From positions 2,729,501-2,793,500 of the forward strand of contig NZ_CP031168.1 in the NCBI RefSeq assembly GCF_022354825.1: a DNA stretch of 64,000 nucleotides, in the 5' to 3' direction. A program made the position numbers and the translations under genes. Positions within the stretch are counted from its first letter, which is position 1; every line of letters begins with the position of its first letter. The stretch is from Paenibacillus sp. H1-7. Its GTDB lineage: Bacteria; Bacillota; Bacilli; Paenibacillales; NBRC-103111. Shown piece by piece: positions 36,073 to 45,658 of the stretch. Under the pieces are notes generated by a model. The model saw only the letters and a program-made list of their open reading frames with translations. It had not been told where the DNA came from and did no database searches.

Positions 36073-36966
36073 ATGAGGGAACATACGCTCAAGAAGGGGC
36101 ATTCGGATGAAAAGGTATTCGATGCCATCGTGAATACTCTGGCCGCACTAGTGCTGGTAGCGGTATTGTATCCGCTTTTGTTTATTGTCAGCGCTTCCTT
36201 CAGCGACCCGGCTCTGGTGCTGAACGGCGAGGTGCTATTGCTGCCGAAGCAAGTGACTTTAGAAGCCTACAAGAATGTATTTGAGAACGAGCAGATCTGG
36301 AACGGTTACTTGAACAGCATTATATATACGGCTGTAGGCACAGCGATCAACCTGATCATGACGACGCTTGCTGCCTATCCGCTCTCCAGGCCGGATTTGC
36401 CCGGAAGGGGAGGCATTATGTTCTTCGTTACGCTGACGATGTTTTTCAGCGGAGGCCTCATTCCTTCGTATCTTCTTGTGAAGAGTCTGGGCATGGTTAA
36501 TACGATGTGGGCGCTGATTATTCCCGGCGCCATCGCCACCTATAACTTGATCGTCATGAGAACGTATTTTCAATCGAGTATCCCCTGGGAACTCCAGGAG
36601 GCGGCCCATATGGACGGCTGCTCCAACTGGAAGCTGCTCACGCATGTTATATTGCCCTTATCCAAACCGATATTGGCGGTAATGGTCCTGTTCTACGCGG
36701 TCGGCCACTGGAACTCGTACTTCAACGCCTTGATCTACATTCGTAACAAAGAGCTGTATCCGCTGCAGCTCGTGCTGCGCGAGGTGCTTATGGTGAGCCA
36801 GGCGGATGCCGTCGACAGTAACGTAGGATTGGAATCCAAAGTGCTGCTGGCCGAAAGCATCAAGTATGTGGTCATCATCATTTCCAGCCTGCCGGTGCTG
36901 CTGATGTATCCGTTTGTGCAGCGGCATTTTGTGAAAGGCGTTATGATCGGTTCTTTGAAAGGATAA
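36073..36966 (+). CDS. CUT1 sugar ABC transporter permease, LplC-type (second importer)
   Basis: 297 residues from ATG 36073, preceded by GAGGAG; the open frame extends upstream into the previous gene but that part is not coding in this frame. Six membrane segments, the docking loop LQEAAHMDGCSNWKLL at about 173-190, and the C-terminal FVKGVMIGSLKG typical of LplC. With the previous gene it forms the channel. No ATPase gene follows. Confidence 0.92.
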   Translation: MREHTLKKGHSDEKVFDAIVNTLAALVLVAVLYPLLFIVSASFSDPALVLNGEVLLLPKQVTLEAYKNVFENEQIWNGYLNSIIYTAVGTAINLIMTTLAAYPLSRPDLPGRGGIMFFVTLTMFFSGGLIPSYLLVKSLGMVNTMWALIIPGAIATYNLIVMRTYFQSSIPWELQEAAHMDGCSNWKLLTHVILPLSKPILAVMVLFYAVGHWNSYFNALIYIRNKELYPLQLVLREVLMVSQADAVDSNVGLESKVLLAESIKYVVIIISSLPVLLMYPFVQRHFVKGVMIGSLKG

Positions 36967-36991
36967 ACGAAGGGAAGGGAGTCCCATTTCG

Positions 36992-39010
36992 ATGATGAAT
37001 TCAACAGCCACAATCCGGGTGATGCCGGATCAGGTAGGCAAACACAAGATTAACCCTTATTTATTCGGACACTTTGTAGAAGACATCCGCGACCACATGG
37101 ACGCCATGCTGGCATATCCCCTTACGGATATGGATTTTGAAAGTACGGACGACGTATACAGGGGGCTTTCCGGCCAATGGCGCCCGTATACGAATGGGAA
37201 AAACACCATGTATACTCTCGAGCCCGCTGCTGCGCATCATTCCGGACACAGTCAGAGAGTACGCATGTATAGCGATGACGAAGGCTATGCAGGCGTAAGC
37301 CAGGCTATAGCCGTAAAGCGGGATCCTCGTGGCTACCGTATGGAGCTGTATGCAAGAGCATCCGTCGATATCAAGTTCGCTATTGCCGAAATCGCGGACA
37401 GGATGAGCGGAGAAGTGCTTAGCCGGTCGCGAATCGATCTGGTCAGCCACGACTGGCTGCATTATGAAACGAGCCTCACCGTAGAGAGGGATTGCGAGCA
37501 TGCGGAGTTCCGGCTGTATGTCCCCGCTCAGCACGACCGGTGGCTCGATCATGTATCGACGGGGATGCTGTGGCTCGACCATATCTCGCTGTTGCCATCG
37601 GACAGTGTCGGCAATGTCCGCAAGGAAGTCATCGATATGGCCAAGGAGCTGAACGCCGGCATGATGAGGCTGGCGGGAAATTATATCAGCGCCTATCACT
37701 GGCAGCAGGCTATCGGTCCTGTGTACGAGCGGCCATGCGTCGTCAACGAGGCATGGGGAGGCTGGACGAGCAAGTACTTCGGCACGGATGAGTTCATCCG
37801 GTTTTGCCGCGATTTGAACGTGGAGCCGCTCATTTGTGTCAATGACGGCTCGGGAACGCCGGAAGAAGCGGCTCAATGGATTGAATATTGCAATGGCGGC
37901 GCCGACACGCCGATGGGGAGGCTGCGAGCGGAGAACGGTCACCCCGAACCGTACGGCGTGAAATATTGGGAGATCGGCAACGAGGTATGGGGTCCGTGGC
38001 AGGTCGGTCATTGCAATGCCGAGCAGTTTGCGGAACGGTGCGTGCGCTTTGCCCAAGCCATGAAAGCCGCTGATCCCGGCATTGTGCTGCTCGCCTGCGG
38101 GGATACGAGGATGGATTGGAACCGTGCATTGCTCGAGCGGGCCGCCGAACACATGGATTATGTAACGCTCCACTTGTACCACGGTTACAACCGTTTCGGA
38201 ATGAACGGCCGCACGCCCGCAGAAGAGCGGTATAAAGCGATCGTTTCCTATCCGGAGTGGACAAGAGAGTCGATCCGGCAGATAAGGGAGATGTTCGGAT
38301 CGGATCCAAGGTATTCCCATCTCAAATTGGCTATTACGGAGTATAACACCATGTATTATCCGAATACCGTCCGCAAAGGTCTCCCCAATGAGCACACGTT
38401 GGAAGCGGCGGTGGCAAATGCGGCGAATTTGAACGAATTTATTCGCAACAGCGACCTGATCGAGATCGGCAGCTTTTCGGACCTGGTCAACGGCTGGCTT
38501 GGCGGATGCATCCGGGTAGGGGATTATTACGCGGATCAGTTTCGCGGGAAATCGAAGGGCTGGAGCGGGAAATCCTTAACCGTCTACGGAACCCCGACCT
38601 ATCACATGATGAAAATGTATGCCAATCGGAATTTGGGGCATGTCGTTCAGAGCCGGATCGAATGCGGGAGCTACAAGCTGAGCAGCCCTGTGCCTGGCGC
38701 GCCGCAGCCCGGCGATTTACCGAATTTGGACGTTGTGGCTTGCATAAGTGAGCATGGAGACATGCTATCGATCTTTATAGTGAACCGTGGGCTGGAACAT
38801 ACGATGACCGAAGTCAAGCTAGGCGGCTTCGCCGAGACGGGAACAGCCCGGCTGCTTGAATTGACGGCGGAGCATTATGAAGCGATAAACAGTGTACACC
38901 AGCCGGAAGCCGTTATATGCGAGGCTCATGAATTGCCTATTTCGCAAGGTCAGGTGAATTGCTCACTGAGAGCGACCTCCGTCTACGTTCTCGAAGTCAC
39001 CCGAGAATAG
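36992..39010 (+). CDS. Alpha-L-arabinofuranosidase, GH51-like
   Basis: 672 residues, no signal peptide, so cytoplasmic. INPYLFGHFVEDI near the start is the GH51 entry motif, followed by a binding-domain-like insertion (about 50-205). The TIM barrel carries acid/base E331 in WEIGNEVWGPWQ and nucleophile E450 in LAITEYNTMYY. A C-terminal beta-sandwich completes the fold. GH51 enzymes release arabinofuranose from arabinan or arabinoxylan oligosaccharides. It begins 25 bases after the permease gene, with GGGAAGGGAG in between, so it is part of the importer operon and acts on what the importer brings in. Confidence 0.9.
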   Translation: MMNSTATIRVMPDQVGKHKINPYLFGHFVEDIRDHMDAMLAYPLTDMDFESTDDVYRGLSGQWRPYTNGKNTMYTLEPAAAHHSGHSQRVRMYSDDEGYAGVSQAIAVKRDPRGYRMELYARASVDIKFAIAEIADRMSGEVLSRSRIDLVSHDWLHYETSLTVERDCEHAEFRLYVPAQHDRWLDHVSTGMLWLDHISLLPSDSVGNVRKEVIDMAKELNAGMMRLAGNYISAYHWQQAIGPVYERPCVVNEAWGGWTSKYFGTDEFIRFCRDLNVEPLICVNDGSGTPEEAAQWIEYCNGGADTPMGRLRAENGHPEPYGVKYWEIGNEVWGPWQVGHCNAEQFAERCVRFAQAMKAADPGIVLLACGDTRMDWNRALLERAAEHMDYVTLHLYHGYNRFGMNGRTPAEERYKAIVSYPEWTRESIRQIREMFGSDPRYSHLKLAITEYNTMYYPNTVRKGLPNEHTLEAAVANAANLNEFIRNSDLIEIGSFSDLVNGWLGGCIRVGDYYADQFRGKSKGWSGKSLTVYGTPTYHMMKMYANRNLGHVVQSRIECGSYKLSSPVPGAPQPGDLPNLDVVACISEHGDMLSIFIVNRGLEHTMTEVKLGGFAETGTARLLELTAEHYEAINSVHQPEAVICEAHELPISQGQVNCSLRATSVYVLEVTRE

Positions 39011-39118
39011 CAGCGGGGACAGAGGAGCCGGAGAGAACGATTTGTGCTGATAGGGAGAGATTCATTCTCATGAATTTCGCACCTATCAATGAATCCGCAT
39101 GGAAGGAACTGATGTTTA

Positions 39119-42100
39119 ATGAGAGCATGGCTGACGGGTCTCTTTGCATTTATTCTGATCCTATCTTTTCCTGCAGCAGGATTCACTTACAGCAATCCGC
39201 AAACGGTGCCCGAATCGTGGCGTTGGGATAACGGGAACTTTTACGGGGAAGGCGATCCCTTCATCTTGAAATTTAACGGAACCTATTATTTGTACACCAG
39301 TACGGTTGACGATAAGCCTGGAGTGAAGGTATGGTCGTCGGAGGATTTGGTTCACTGGGAATACCGCGGGTTATGCGCCACCGAGCCGGTTACGAAGGGA
39401 GCCTATGCTCCCGAGGTGGTTTACTGGAACGGCGAGTTTTACATGTACACGGCGCTGCTTCAGGATGACGGCAGCACGCCTCGCGGTCATCGCGTATTGA
39501 AGAGCTCCAGTCCAACAGGGCCCTTCACGGCTCGAACGGGCAGCAAAGTCACCGGCATTGACGGACATGTGTTCATCGACGATGACGGGCAGTGGTATTT
39601 CTACAGTACAGGCAGCGGAAATATCGATGTCCGGCCGATGTCCGATCCATATACATTCGGGGAAAAGTCGAATACCGGAGCCGCAATGAAGGGCTGGACG
39701 GAAGGGCCGACCGTCATCAAGCGTCATGGGAAATATTATATGACCTACACCGGAAACCACATCTGGAGCGATGCCTACCGTGTAGACTACGCAAGCAGCA
39801 CGAATCCGCTCAAGGGGTTTGTGCCGGCGGTATCGCAGAATCCGATTCTCTTGTCCACGGAAGGGAACCATGCCGGTCTGGGACATAACACGATCGTCCG
39901 CGGTCCCGACCTGGACACCGATTATATCGTGTACCACAGCCACGCCAATCCGGGACGGCAGCTGAACATGGATCGGATCGCCTGGAACGGGGACAACATG
40001 CTTGTGCTCGGTCCTACGACAGCCGAGCAGCCTGACCCGGCCATGCCCGACTTTAGCGACAGGTTCAAACGTAACGAGTTGGGAGATGATTGGAAAGCGG
40101 TCGGCGGAGGACGTTGGGGAATCCTGGAGGAAGGCACGTTATCTCAAGAAGCATTGGGAGAGCCGGAACGATCCGCTATGCTCTTGTCCCGGCAAGCAAC
40201 AGACGACGACTTCACGGCAGAGTTCAACTTGAAGCAGGTAGAGCAGGGCAGCAGCGCTAATCCGCTGATGGGTGCGGTTTTTTCCTATGTCAATGAGAAT
40301 AACTACGCTACTGCCGTCCTGAACCGTAACCACAATCGGCTGGAGACCACGCTCCGCATCGGGGGCAAAGATATGGAACGGGTAACAACTCCGCTTCCGG
40401 CCGGTTACGATTATACGAAGTGGCATCAAATTCGTGTGGAAAAGGAAGGCGCAGACTATCGCATCTATGTCGATGGCATGCTCAAACAGACTCGTTCCGT
40501 CGAACGTCTGGGCAAAGGAAGAATCGGCTATATGACGACGGATGCGCATGCGGATTTTGGTTATGTCGCTTTTAGCGGCAAGGTGGGAGGCAGCCACGCC
40601 AATACCGATTACAAGCCGATTCCGGGAGATATTCAAGCCGTCCATTATTTACCGCGCGGAACCGATAAGTTGGACAAAGACGATCGCAAGCATGACCCGA
40701 TTCAGATCAAAAAAGATGCAGACGGCAGCTATCATGTCGCATCGTTCGATAAGGGAAATTTGCAGTATAACATCAACGTAGCCGAAGCGGGAAGCTATCA
40801 GGTCGTCATCCGATATGCGGCGGCAGCGGATACCCGAATCAAGCTGGAGCTAGAGGAATCGGACGAGAAGCCGGTTCTGGTGCAGCTTCCTGCAACAGGC
40901 GGTGCGGATCAGTGGAGCAATGCGATCGTGTCGAATGTCAAATTGCCGCAAGGACTGCATAAACTCAAGGTGACGGCAGCTGGAAAACCGCTCGAGCTTG
41001 GTTCATTAAAGTTTAGCCGAACGGCCGAAGCGCTGTCCGTGTCCGACGACTTCAATGACGGCGACGATTCCGGCTGGTCCAAGTTCGAGCCAGGCTGGCG
41101 GGTGGACACAGGGGAGGAGCTTCCGTTTGACATTCCCAAGCCGGTGCCGGGCATTATCGAAGCGCCTTTTTACAATACGGGCGGTGAAGGAATTGCCTAT
41201 CACGACGACACTCCCGAGAACATCGGGGGCACTTACCGGAGCGATTCCGTCGATATACGCACGAACACCAATTTCAATGGGCTGAACATCGGTTGGAACA
41301 AAGCCGGCGAATGGTACAAATACAACATCGATGTGAAGCGTGCCGGAACGTACCGGGTCGAGGTCACGGCGGCTACGACCTTCAGCGATAATCAAGCGCG
41401 TATATGGCTGGATGATCGGACGGATCTGACCGGTCCGATCCGGATTCCGGCAACTGCGAATTGGAACACATGGCAAACCTCCGTATCCAAGGACGTGTAT
41501 TTGCCGGAGGGCCGGCATACCGTTACATTCGATACGTATAAAGGGGAATACGATTTTGCAAGGCTGAAGTTCGTATCCTACGAGGTACCCGCAACGATCC
41601 CGGGCCTCGTGGAAGCCGTTCATTACAACACAGGCGGCGAAGGCGTAGGCTATCACGACAATACGCCGGCGAATATCGGCGGACAGTACCGTGATGACCG
41701 GGTCGACATTCGCGGCAATCCGAAGGGCGGCTGGAACGTAGGCTGGAACCAGACCGGCGAGTGGTTGAAGTACAACGTGAACGTAAGCCAATCTGCCTCT
41801 TATGAAGCTAGCGTCCGGGTAGCAACGGCGCTGGATGGCGGAAAAATCCGCTTGTGGCTCGATGATGTAACCGACTTGACCGGAGTCGTGGATATCCCGA
41901 ATACCGGAGGCTGGAACAACTGGAAGAATGTCAAGCTCGGAAGCCTGATGCTTCCGGAAGGCGATCATACTCTTAAGGTGGAAATCGTTCAGGGGGAATA
42001 TGATTTCGCCAGCCTCTCGTTTCAGACTTTAAATAACCCCCAAGCGTTACCCGGAACCGTACTGGCGGTGGATTATATGAACGGCGGGGAAGGTGTCGCG

Positions 42101-42982
42101 TACCATGACAACACAGCGGACAACATACGCGGCTTATACCGAACCGATGACGTCGATATCCGCTTGCTTCCGGAAGGATACACAACGGGCTGGAACCAAA
42201 CCGGCGAATGGCTGAAATACGACGTGAATGTCGCCGAAGCCGGTACATACAAGCTGGATTTGCGGTTGGCTACAGGGATGGAAGGCAGCCAAGTCAGGCT
42301 GTGGCTCGATGATCAGAACGATCTGACCGGGATCATCGATATTCCTAATACGGGAGGCTTCCATGTGTGGAAGACGGTATCGAAGGACGGGATTACCCTT
42401 CCTGCAGGCCGTCACACCATCAAAGTGGAGATTGTCACCGGCGAATTCGACTTTTACAGCTTCCGGTTCCATAATGACCCGACCGTCCCCAAACAAGGCG
42501 TATATAAATCCAGTCCGAAGGGGTATCCGAAATCCGTCCTAGGTGACAGAAGGTGGTCGGACTATATTGTAGAGTCGGATATTCAGTTAGGCGGGGCAAC
42601 GCCGGCTGGAGGCAGTGCGGGGATTATTTTCCGTGTGAACAACCCGGCTGACGGAACGGAATACAATCAGAACCGGGACGATTTTTTCCAGGGCTACTAT
42701 GCTTACTTGACACCAGAGGGTGTATTCTTGGGCAAGTTTAACTATAACTTTCAACTGTTGGCCAAAGCAGAACGAGCCGGGATGGCCGGCAAAATGCAGC
42801 ATTTGAAGGTCGTAGCGAGCGGCACGAGGATCCAAGTTTATGTCGACGGGATAGATTCGCCTGTTATTGACTACACCGATCGAAGCGGAACGGCGTTCAC
42901 TCAAGGCAGGGTGGGTGTTAGAAGCTTCAACAGCGAAAGTATGATCGACAACTTTAAGGCAACTCCGATTTATGTAAAATAG
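39119..42982 (+). CDS. Secreted GH43-type hydrolase with four CBM6-like modules
   Basis: 1287 residues. The signal peptide (MRAWLTGLFAFILILSFPAAGFTYS) supports ATG 39119, with GGAAGGAA upstream. The five-bladed propeller (about 30-310) has the GH43 catalytic triad: base D46 in GEGDPF, modulator D148 in GIDGHV and acid E195 in WTEGPT. Next is a DUF1080/GH43_C2-like sandwich (about 318-495). One divergent CBM6-like module starts at residue 503, then three closely similar modules start at 678, 829 and 979 with about 150-residue spacing, each opening with NxGGEGxxYHD and containing GWNxxGEWxKYxV. A final concanavalin-like domain ends the protein. GH43 members are arabinanases, arabinofuranosidases or xylosidases. 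It probably feeds the importer upstream. A terminator follows. Confidence 0.87.
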   Translation: MRAWLTGLFAFILILSFPAAGFTYSNPQTVPESWRWDNGNFYGEGDPFILKFNGTYYLYTSTVDDKPGVKVWSSEDLVHWEYRGLCATEPVTKGAYAPEVVYWNGEFYMYTALLQDDGSTPRGHRVLKSSSPTGPFTARTGSKVTGIDGHVFIDDDGQWYFYSTGSGNIDVRPMSDPYTFGEKSNTGAAMKGWTEGPTVIKRHGKYYMTYTGNHIWSDAYRVDYASSTNPLKGFVPAVSQNPILLSTEGNHAGLGHNTIVRGPDLDTDYIVYHSHANPGRQLNMDRIAWNGDNMLVLGPTTAEQPDPAMPDFSDRFKRNELGDDWKAVGGGRWGILEEGTLSQEALGEPERSAMLLSRQATDDDFTAEFNLKQVEQGSSANPLMGAVFSYVNENNYATAVLNRNHNRLETTLRIGGKDMERVTTPLPAGYDYTKWHQIRVEKEGADYRIYVDGMLKQTRSVERLGKGRIGYMTTDAHADFGYVAFSGKVGGSHANTDYKPIPGDIQAVHYLPRGTDKLDKDDRKHDPIQIKKDADGSYHVASFDKGNLQYNINVAEAGSYQVVIRYAAAADTRIKLELEESDEKPVLVQLPATGGADQWSNAIVSNVKLPQGLHKLKVTAAGKPLELGSLKFSRTAEALSVSDDFNDGDDSGWSKFEPGWRVDTGEELPFDIPKPVPGIIEAPFYNTGGEGIAYHDDTPENIGGTYRSDSVDIRTNTNFNGLNIGWNKAGEWYKYNIDVKRAGTYRVEVTAATTFSDNQARIWLDDRTDLTGPIRIPATANWNTWQTSVSKDVYLPEGRHTVTFDTYKGEYDFARLKFVSYEVPATIPGLVEAVHYNTGGEGVGYHDNTPANIGGQYRDDRVDIRGNPKGGWNVGWNQTGEWLKYNVNVSQSASYEASVRVATALDGGKIRLWLDDVTDLTGVVDIPNTGGWNNWKNVKLGSLMLPEGDHTLKVEIVQGEYDFASLSFQTLNNPQALPGTVLAVDYMNGGEGVAYHDNTADNIRGLYRTDDVDIRLLPEGYTTGWNQTGEWLKYDVNVAEAGTYKLDLRLATGMEGSQVRLWLDDQNDLTGIIDIPNTGGFHVWKTVSKDGITLPAGRHTIKVEIVTGEFDFYSFRFHNDPTVPKQGVYKSSPKGYPKSVLGDRRWSDYIVESDIQLGGATPAGGSAGIIFRVNNPADGTEYNQNRDDFFQGYYAYLTPEGVFLGKFNYNFQLLAKAERAGMAGKMQHLKVVASGTRIQVYVDGIDSPVIDYTDRSGTAFTQGRVGVRSFNSESMIDNFKATPIYVK
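41150..42470 (+). repeat. Three tandem CBM6-like coding repeats
   Basis: Within the GH43 gene, three modules begin at 41150, 41603 and 42053, periods of 453 and 450 bases. Shared residues include the opening NTGGEGxxYHDxTxxNI, VDIR, GWNxxGEW, RxWLDDxxDLTG and GEYDF/GEFDF. The similarity is clear at protein level and the copies have drifted in DNA, so the duplications are not recent. They probably raise avidity for the polysaccharide. Confidence 0.85.
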
Positions 42983-42987
42983 CAAAA

Positions 42988-43043
42988 GAAGAAAATCACT
43001 TTTCTCTGTGGACTGCACGGTATGGAGAAAGGTGATTTTTCTT
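42988..43043 (+). terminator. Rho-independent terminator of the GH51-GH43 operon
   Basis: GAAAATCACTTTTCTC pairs with GAGAAAGGTGATTTTT (with one G-U pair) around a loop of about 18 bases, followed by CTTTTC. It begins 6 bases after the stop codon. Confidence 0.8.
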
Positions 43044-43126
43044 TTCTTGAAAGCATTTTTATCGTACGGGCGGGTATCGTTTTCGAGCTGAAAATAGTCT
43101 ATTATTACCTTAAGGAGGGAGCGATT

Positions 43127-43708
43127 GTGAGAAGAAAATCACTTTACTCAATACCTGGTTTATGTCTCATTTCTATAGCCTGGTACTTGTATGCAGATCA
43201 ACAAATAACAGTTAACGAAGTCGGTACGCAGGCATGGGTGATCCCCTTTTCCAATGTCGATGATTTAATAAATCATCCTCAAGTTAACCTTATCGTAAAA
43301 GCGACTGTGACCTCCAATTCACAACCTAAAACTTATGTTCTTGAAGAGAAAATAGGAATAGAACGTAAACGAATGTTTACAGAAGTGATTGTTGATCAAG
43401 TTCTAAAATGTGACAATAGGGTTACTTCTTCCCAATCAATATCCATAATAGAGCCGACGTACATTACAGATAATGGACTCAAGCCCGGGAAAACAGAATT
43501 CCCAACCGGACTATACCGGAAAGCTGGGAGCGGCAAAACATATATCTTTCTTTTAACTTGGAATGAACAGCAACAAGCTTATAATCTATACGGGGTACAT
43601 CAAGGTAAGTATAATATCAACGGGACTGACAGCAGAGAAAGTGAAATTGAGATGATAAACGAAAATTATCGTCATTTAAAAGCGTCTATTAAAGAACGAC
43701 TATTATGA
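43127..43708 (+). CDS. Membrane-anchored or secreted protein of unknown function
   Basis: Start at GTG 43127 behind AAGGAGG (43112-43118), giving 193 residues; the open frame reaches back to 43022 but that part overlaps the preceding terminator. A hydrophobic N-terminus (LYSIPGLCLISIAWYLYA) looks like an uncleaved anchor or signal. The rest is soluble, with VNLIVKATVTSN, a long beta-rich middle and SGKTYIFLLTWNEQQQAYNLYG. I do not recognise a named family. It has its own terminator and sits between two sugar operons on the same strand, so its role is not given by context. Confidence 0.65.
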   Translation: MRRKSLYSIPGLCLISIAWYLYADQQITVNEVGTQAWVIPFSNVDDLINHPQVNLIVKATVTSNSQPKTYVLEEKIGIERKRMFTEVIVDQVLKCDNRVTSSQSISIIEPTYITDNGLKPGKTEFPTGLYRKAGSGKTYIFLLTWNEQQQAYNLYGVHQGKYNINGTDSRESEIEMINENYRHLKASIKERLL

Positions 43709-43734
43709 GATTCTGCAGCACCGGTATATAGAAC

Positions 43735-43773
43735 GTTCCGAGCGGTGGATAAACACCGTTACGGAGCTTTTTT
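43735..43773 (+). terminator. Rho-independent terminator
   Basis: GTTCCGAGCGGTG pairs with CACCGTTACGGAGC around GATAAA (with one or two imperfect positions), followed by TTTTTT. It separates the unknown gene from the sensor-kinase operon. Confidence 0.88.
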
Positions 43774-43871
43774 GTTGTTATGCTTCAGTTACTGCTCCCG
43801 GCACCAAAAGTGATTAAAATAATCCAGTTCTTATCTCACATTTTACATATCCTTTGTTTCGGGATGTTTGC

Positions 43872-43892
43872 TATAATGTTAAAACGCTTTCA
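43872..43892 (+). promoter_or_regulatory. -10 box and probable CcpA (cre) site before the second kinase gene
   Basis: A perfect TATAAT lies at 43872-43877. Directly after it, TTAAAACGCTTTCA (43879-43892) matches the cre consensus TGWAANCGNTNWCA at every position except the second. A cre site overlapping the start of transcription normally blocks initiation when glucose is present. No good -35 box at 16-18 bases was found. This would place the whole downstream gene set under carbon catabolite repression. Confidence 0.65.
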
Positions 43893-43917
43893 AAACTAGC
43901 ATAGGCCGGTGACTACA

Positions 43918-45657
43918 ATGTACAAGCGCAGCTTGCTCGTGAAATTCCTCGTATGGATGCTGATGGCTACAGTCATTCCTTTCACTTGCTCCAATCTGAT
44001 TTCGTATCGTTCCACCTCCGCCGCCCTAGAGGCCAATATGATTGAGTTAAACCATAAGACGATGAACATCGGCATGGACAATTTGAAAAAATATTTGCAA
44101 GAGCTCAACCAGCTTTCCGTTTCGTGGTATTACGATCAAAGCTTGATCAATTATTTATGGCTCGATAAGCCGGACTTTGACAGCGGCTCCTATATCGACC
44201 GGCAGCTCGCCTTCTTATATTTCAGCCGCCCGGAAATCAAGCTCGTTAACTATTACAGCGCAATGAGCGGACAACAATATATCAAATTCAACTACTCGGT
44301 ATGGAGCTCGCCGCAGCAGCCGCAGCTTCCGCCGAATGTTAAGGACGAATGGACGAATTTGCCCGTTTACGAGACAAAGGTAATGAATGACAGCCGGTTT
44401 CTAGTTATTAACCGCAAGCTGATTGACTATCCGAAGCCGAATGTGCTCGGCTTGCTGTCGATGTATTTTACCATGGACGAAATTAAACGGCTCAGTACGC
44501 AGCTGCTCGACCCCGATCATGAATCGGTGTTTATTTATATGAACGACAGCCAACAGCTGATTTATGCATCGAGTGAGGAATCCGCTCCTCATCTGGATGA
44601 GTCGACTTTAAGGGACATTACGAAAGAGCCGCAGCAGACTCACTGGGATGGACAGTTCAGGGGAGAACAGGGGGTCTTTCTTGCGGTGAGCGACCGTTTT
44701 CTCGAGATGCCGCTGACGATTGTAAAGTTCATTCCCTCCACGTTCATCAATCAGGCGGCCAAACAAACGTTGGATCGCTCCATGGTTATCCAATTTATTG
44801 CGCTTGCTTTCGTTATTTTGTTTACGGTCATTCTGTCTTATTCCACCATCGCACCGATCAAAAGACTGATCCGCAATATGACACGCGTGGAAATCGGACA
44901 ATTCGACGTGGAGCAGTTCAAGACGCGTGAGGACGAAATCGGCATTCTGGAGCTGCGCTTTCAGACGATGGTGCGCAATTTGAAGGAGATGATTATCCGG
45001 GAGTACCAGCAGCGGATTGAAATCTCGACGGCACAGCTCAAAATGCTGCAGGCGCAGATCAATCCGCATTTTTTGTACAATACGCTGCAATCGATAGGTA
45101 CGACGGCGCTTCGCCATAATATAGAGGAAATCAGCGATAAAATATCCCAGCTCGGGGCGATTTTGCGATACAGCATGGATCTGGATACGGAGACGGTAGC
45201 GCTGCAGAAGGAAATCGATCATATTCGCGATTATTTGTCGCTTCAGGAATCCCGTTTTAAGCACAAGCTGACGTATACGATACATTGTGAGTCGTCTGCA
45301 GCGAAGAGGATGGTTCCCAAAATGATTTTGCAGCCTTTGGTGGAAAACAGCATTGTACACGGCATCGAAAGCGGGACAGGTCAAGGGGCCATCCGCCTGG
45401 AGATTACGATGGACGATGCGCTGATCCTTCGCATTATCGATAACGGCCGGGGAATGGATCAAACGGCTATTGAACAGCTGAAGCAACGATTCGCCAAGCA
45501 GCGGCTTCTGCAGCCGGAGGAAGACGGCATCGGGTTAATCAACGTGCTGCAGCGGCTCAGGATTACATACGGCGACGGGTTCGCTTGGACTATGGAGAGC
45601 AAGCCGTATGAGAAGACAGAAATCGTGCTAATCATTCCGATTCAGGAGGGAACTTGA
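43918..45657 (+). CDS. YesM-type sensor histidine kinase (second pair)
   Basis: ATG 43918 behind GGTGA (GTG 43909 is an in-frame alternative) gives 579 residues. A membrane segment at about 8-30, a long extracytoplasmic sensor domain to about 275, a second segment at about 280-305 (MVIQFIALAFVILFTVIL), HAMP, then the phospho-acceptor H384 in QINPHFLYNTLQS and a HATPase (VENSIVHGI, DNGRGMD, DGIGLINVLQRL). It phosphorylates the regulator whose gene starts 1 base after its stop codon. Its sensor domain is unlike that of the first kinase, which suggests a different ligand. Confidence 0.93.
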   Translation: MYKRSLLVKFLVWMLMATVIPFTCSNLISYRSTSAALEANMIELNHKTMNIGMDNLKKYLQELNQLSVSWYYDQSLINYLWLDKPDFDSGSYIDRQLAFLYFSRPEIKLVNYYSAMSGQQYIKFNYSVWSSPQQPQLPPNVKDEWTNLPVYETKVMNDSRFLVINRKLIDYPKPNVLGLLSMYFTMDEIKRLSTQLLDPDHESVFIYMNDSQQLIYASSEESAPHLDESTLRDITKEPQQTHWDGQFRGEQGVFLAVSDRFLEMPLTIVKFIPSTFINQAAKQTLDRSMVIQFIALAFVILFTVILSYSTIAPIKRLIRNMTRVEIGQFDVEQFKTREDEIGILELRFQTMVRNLKEMIIREYQQRIEISTAQLKMLQAQINPHFLYNTLQSIGTTALRHNIEEISDKISQLGAILRYSMDLDTETVALQKEIDHIRDYLSLQESRFKHKLTYTIHCESSAAKRMVPKMILQPLVENSIVHGIESGTGQGAIRLEITMDDALILRIIDNGRGMDQTAIEQLKQRFAKQRLLQPEEDGIGLINVLQRLRITYGDGFAWTMESKPYEKTEIVLIIPIQEGT

Positions 45658-45658
45658 G

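Noticed and set aside
37061..38395. 444-codon open frame on the minus strand inside the GH51 gene
   Set aside because: It lies fully opposite a clear GH51 coding sequence with catalytic motifs, has no ribosome site and no recognisable domain; long antisense frames are expected in G+C-rich coding DNA.
38959..39231. 90-codon plus-strand open frame spanning the GH51-GH43 junction
   Set aside because: It overlaps both genes in another frame; the GH43 signal peptide from ATG 39119 explains the region.
41150..42470. Regular 450-base repeats as a CRISPR or mobile-element array
   Set aside because: They are in-frame CBM6-like protein modules of one coding sequence with diverged DNA.
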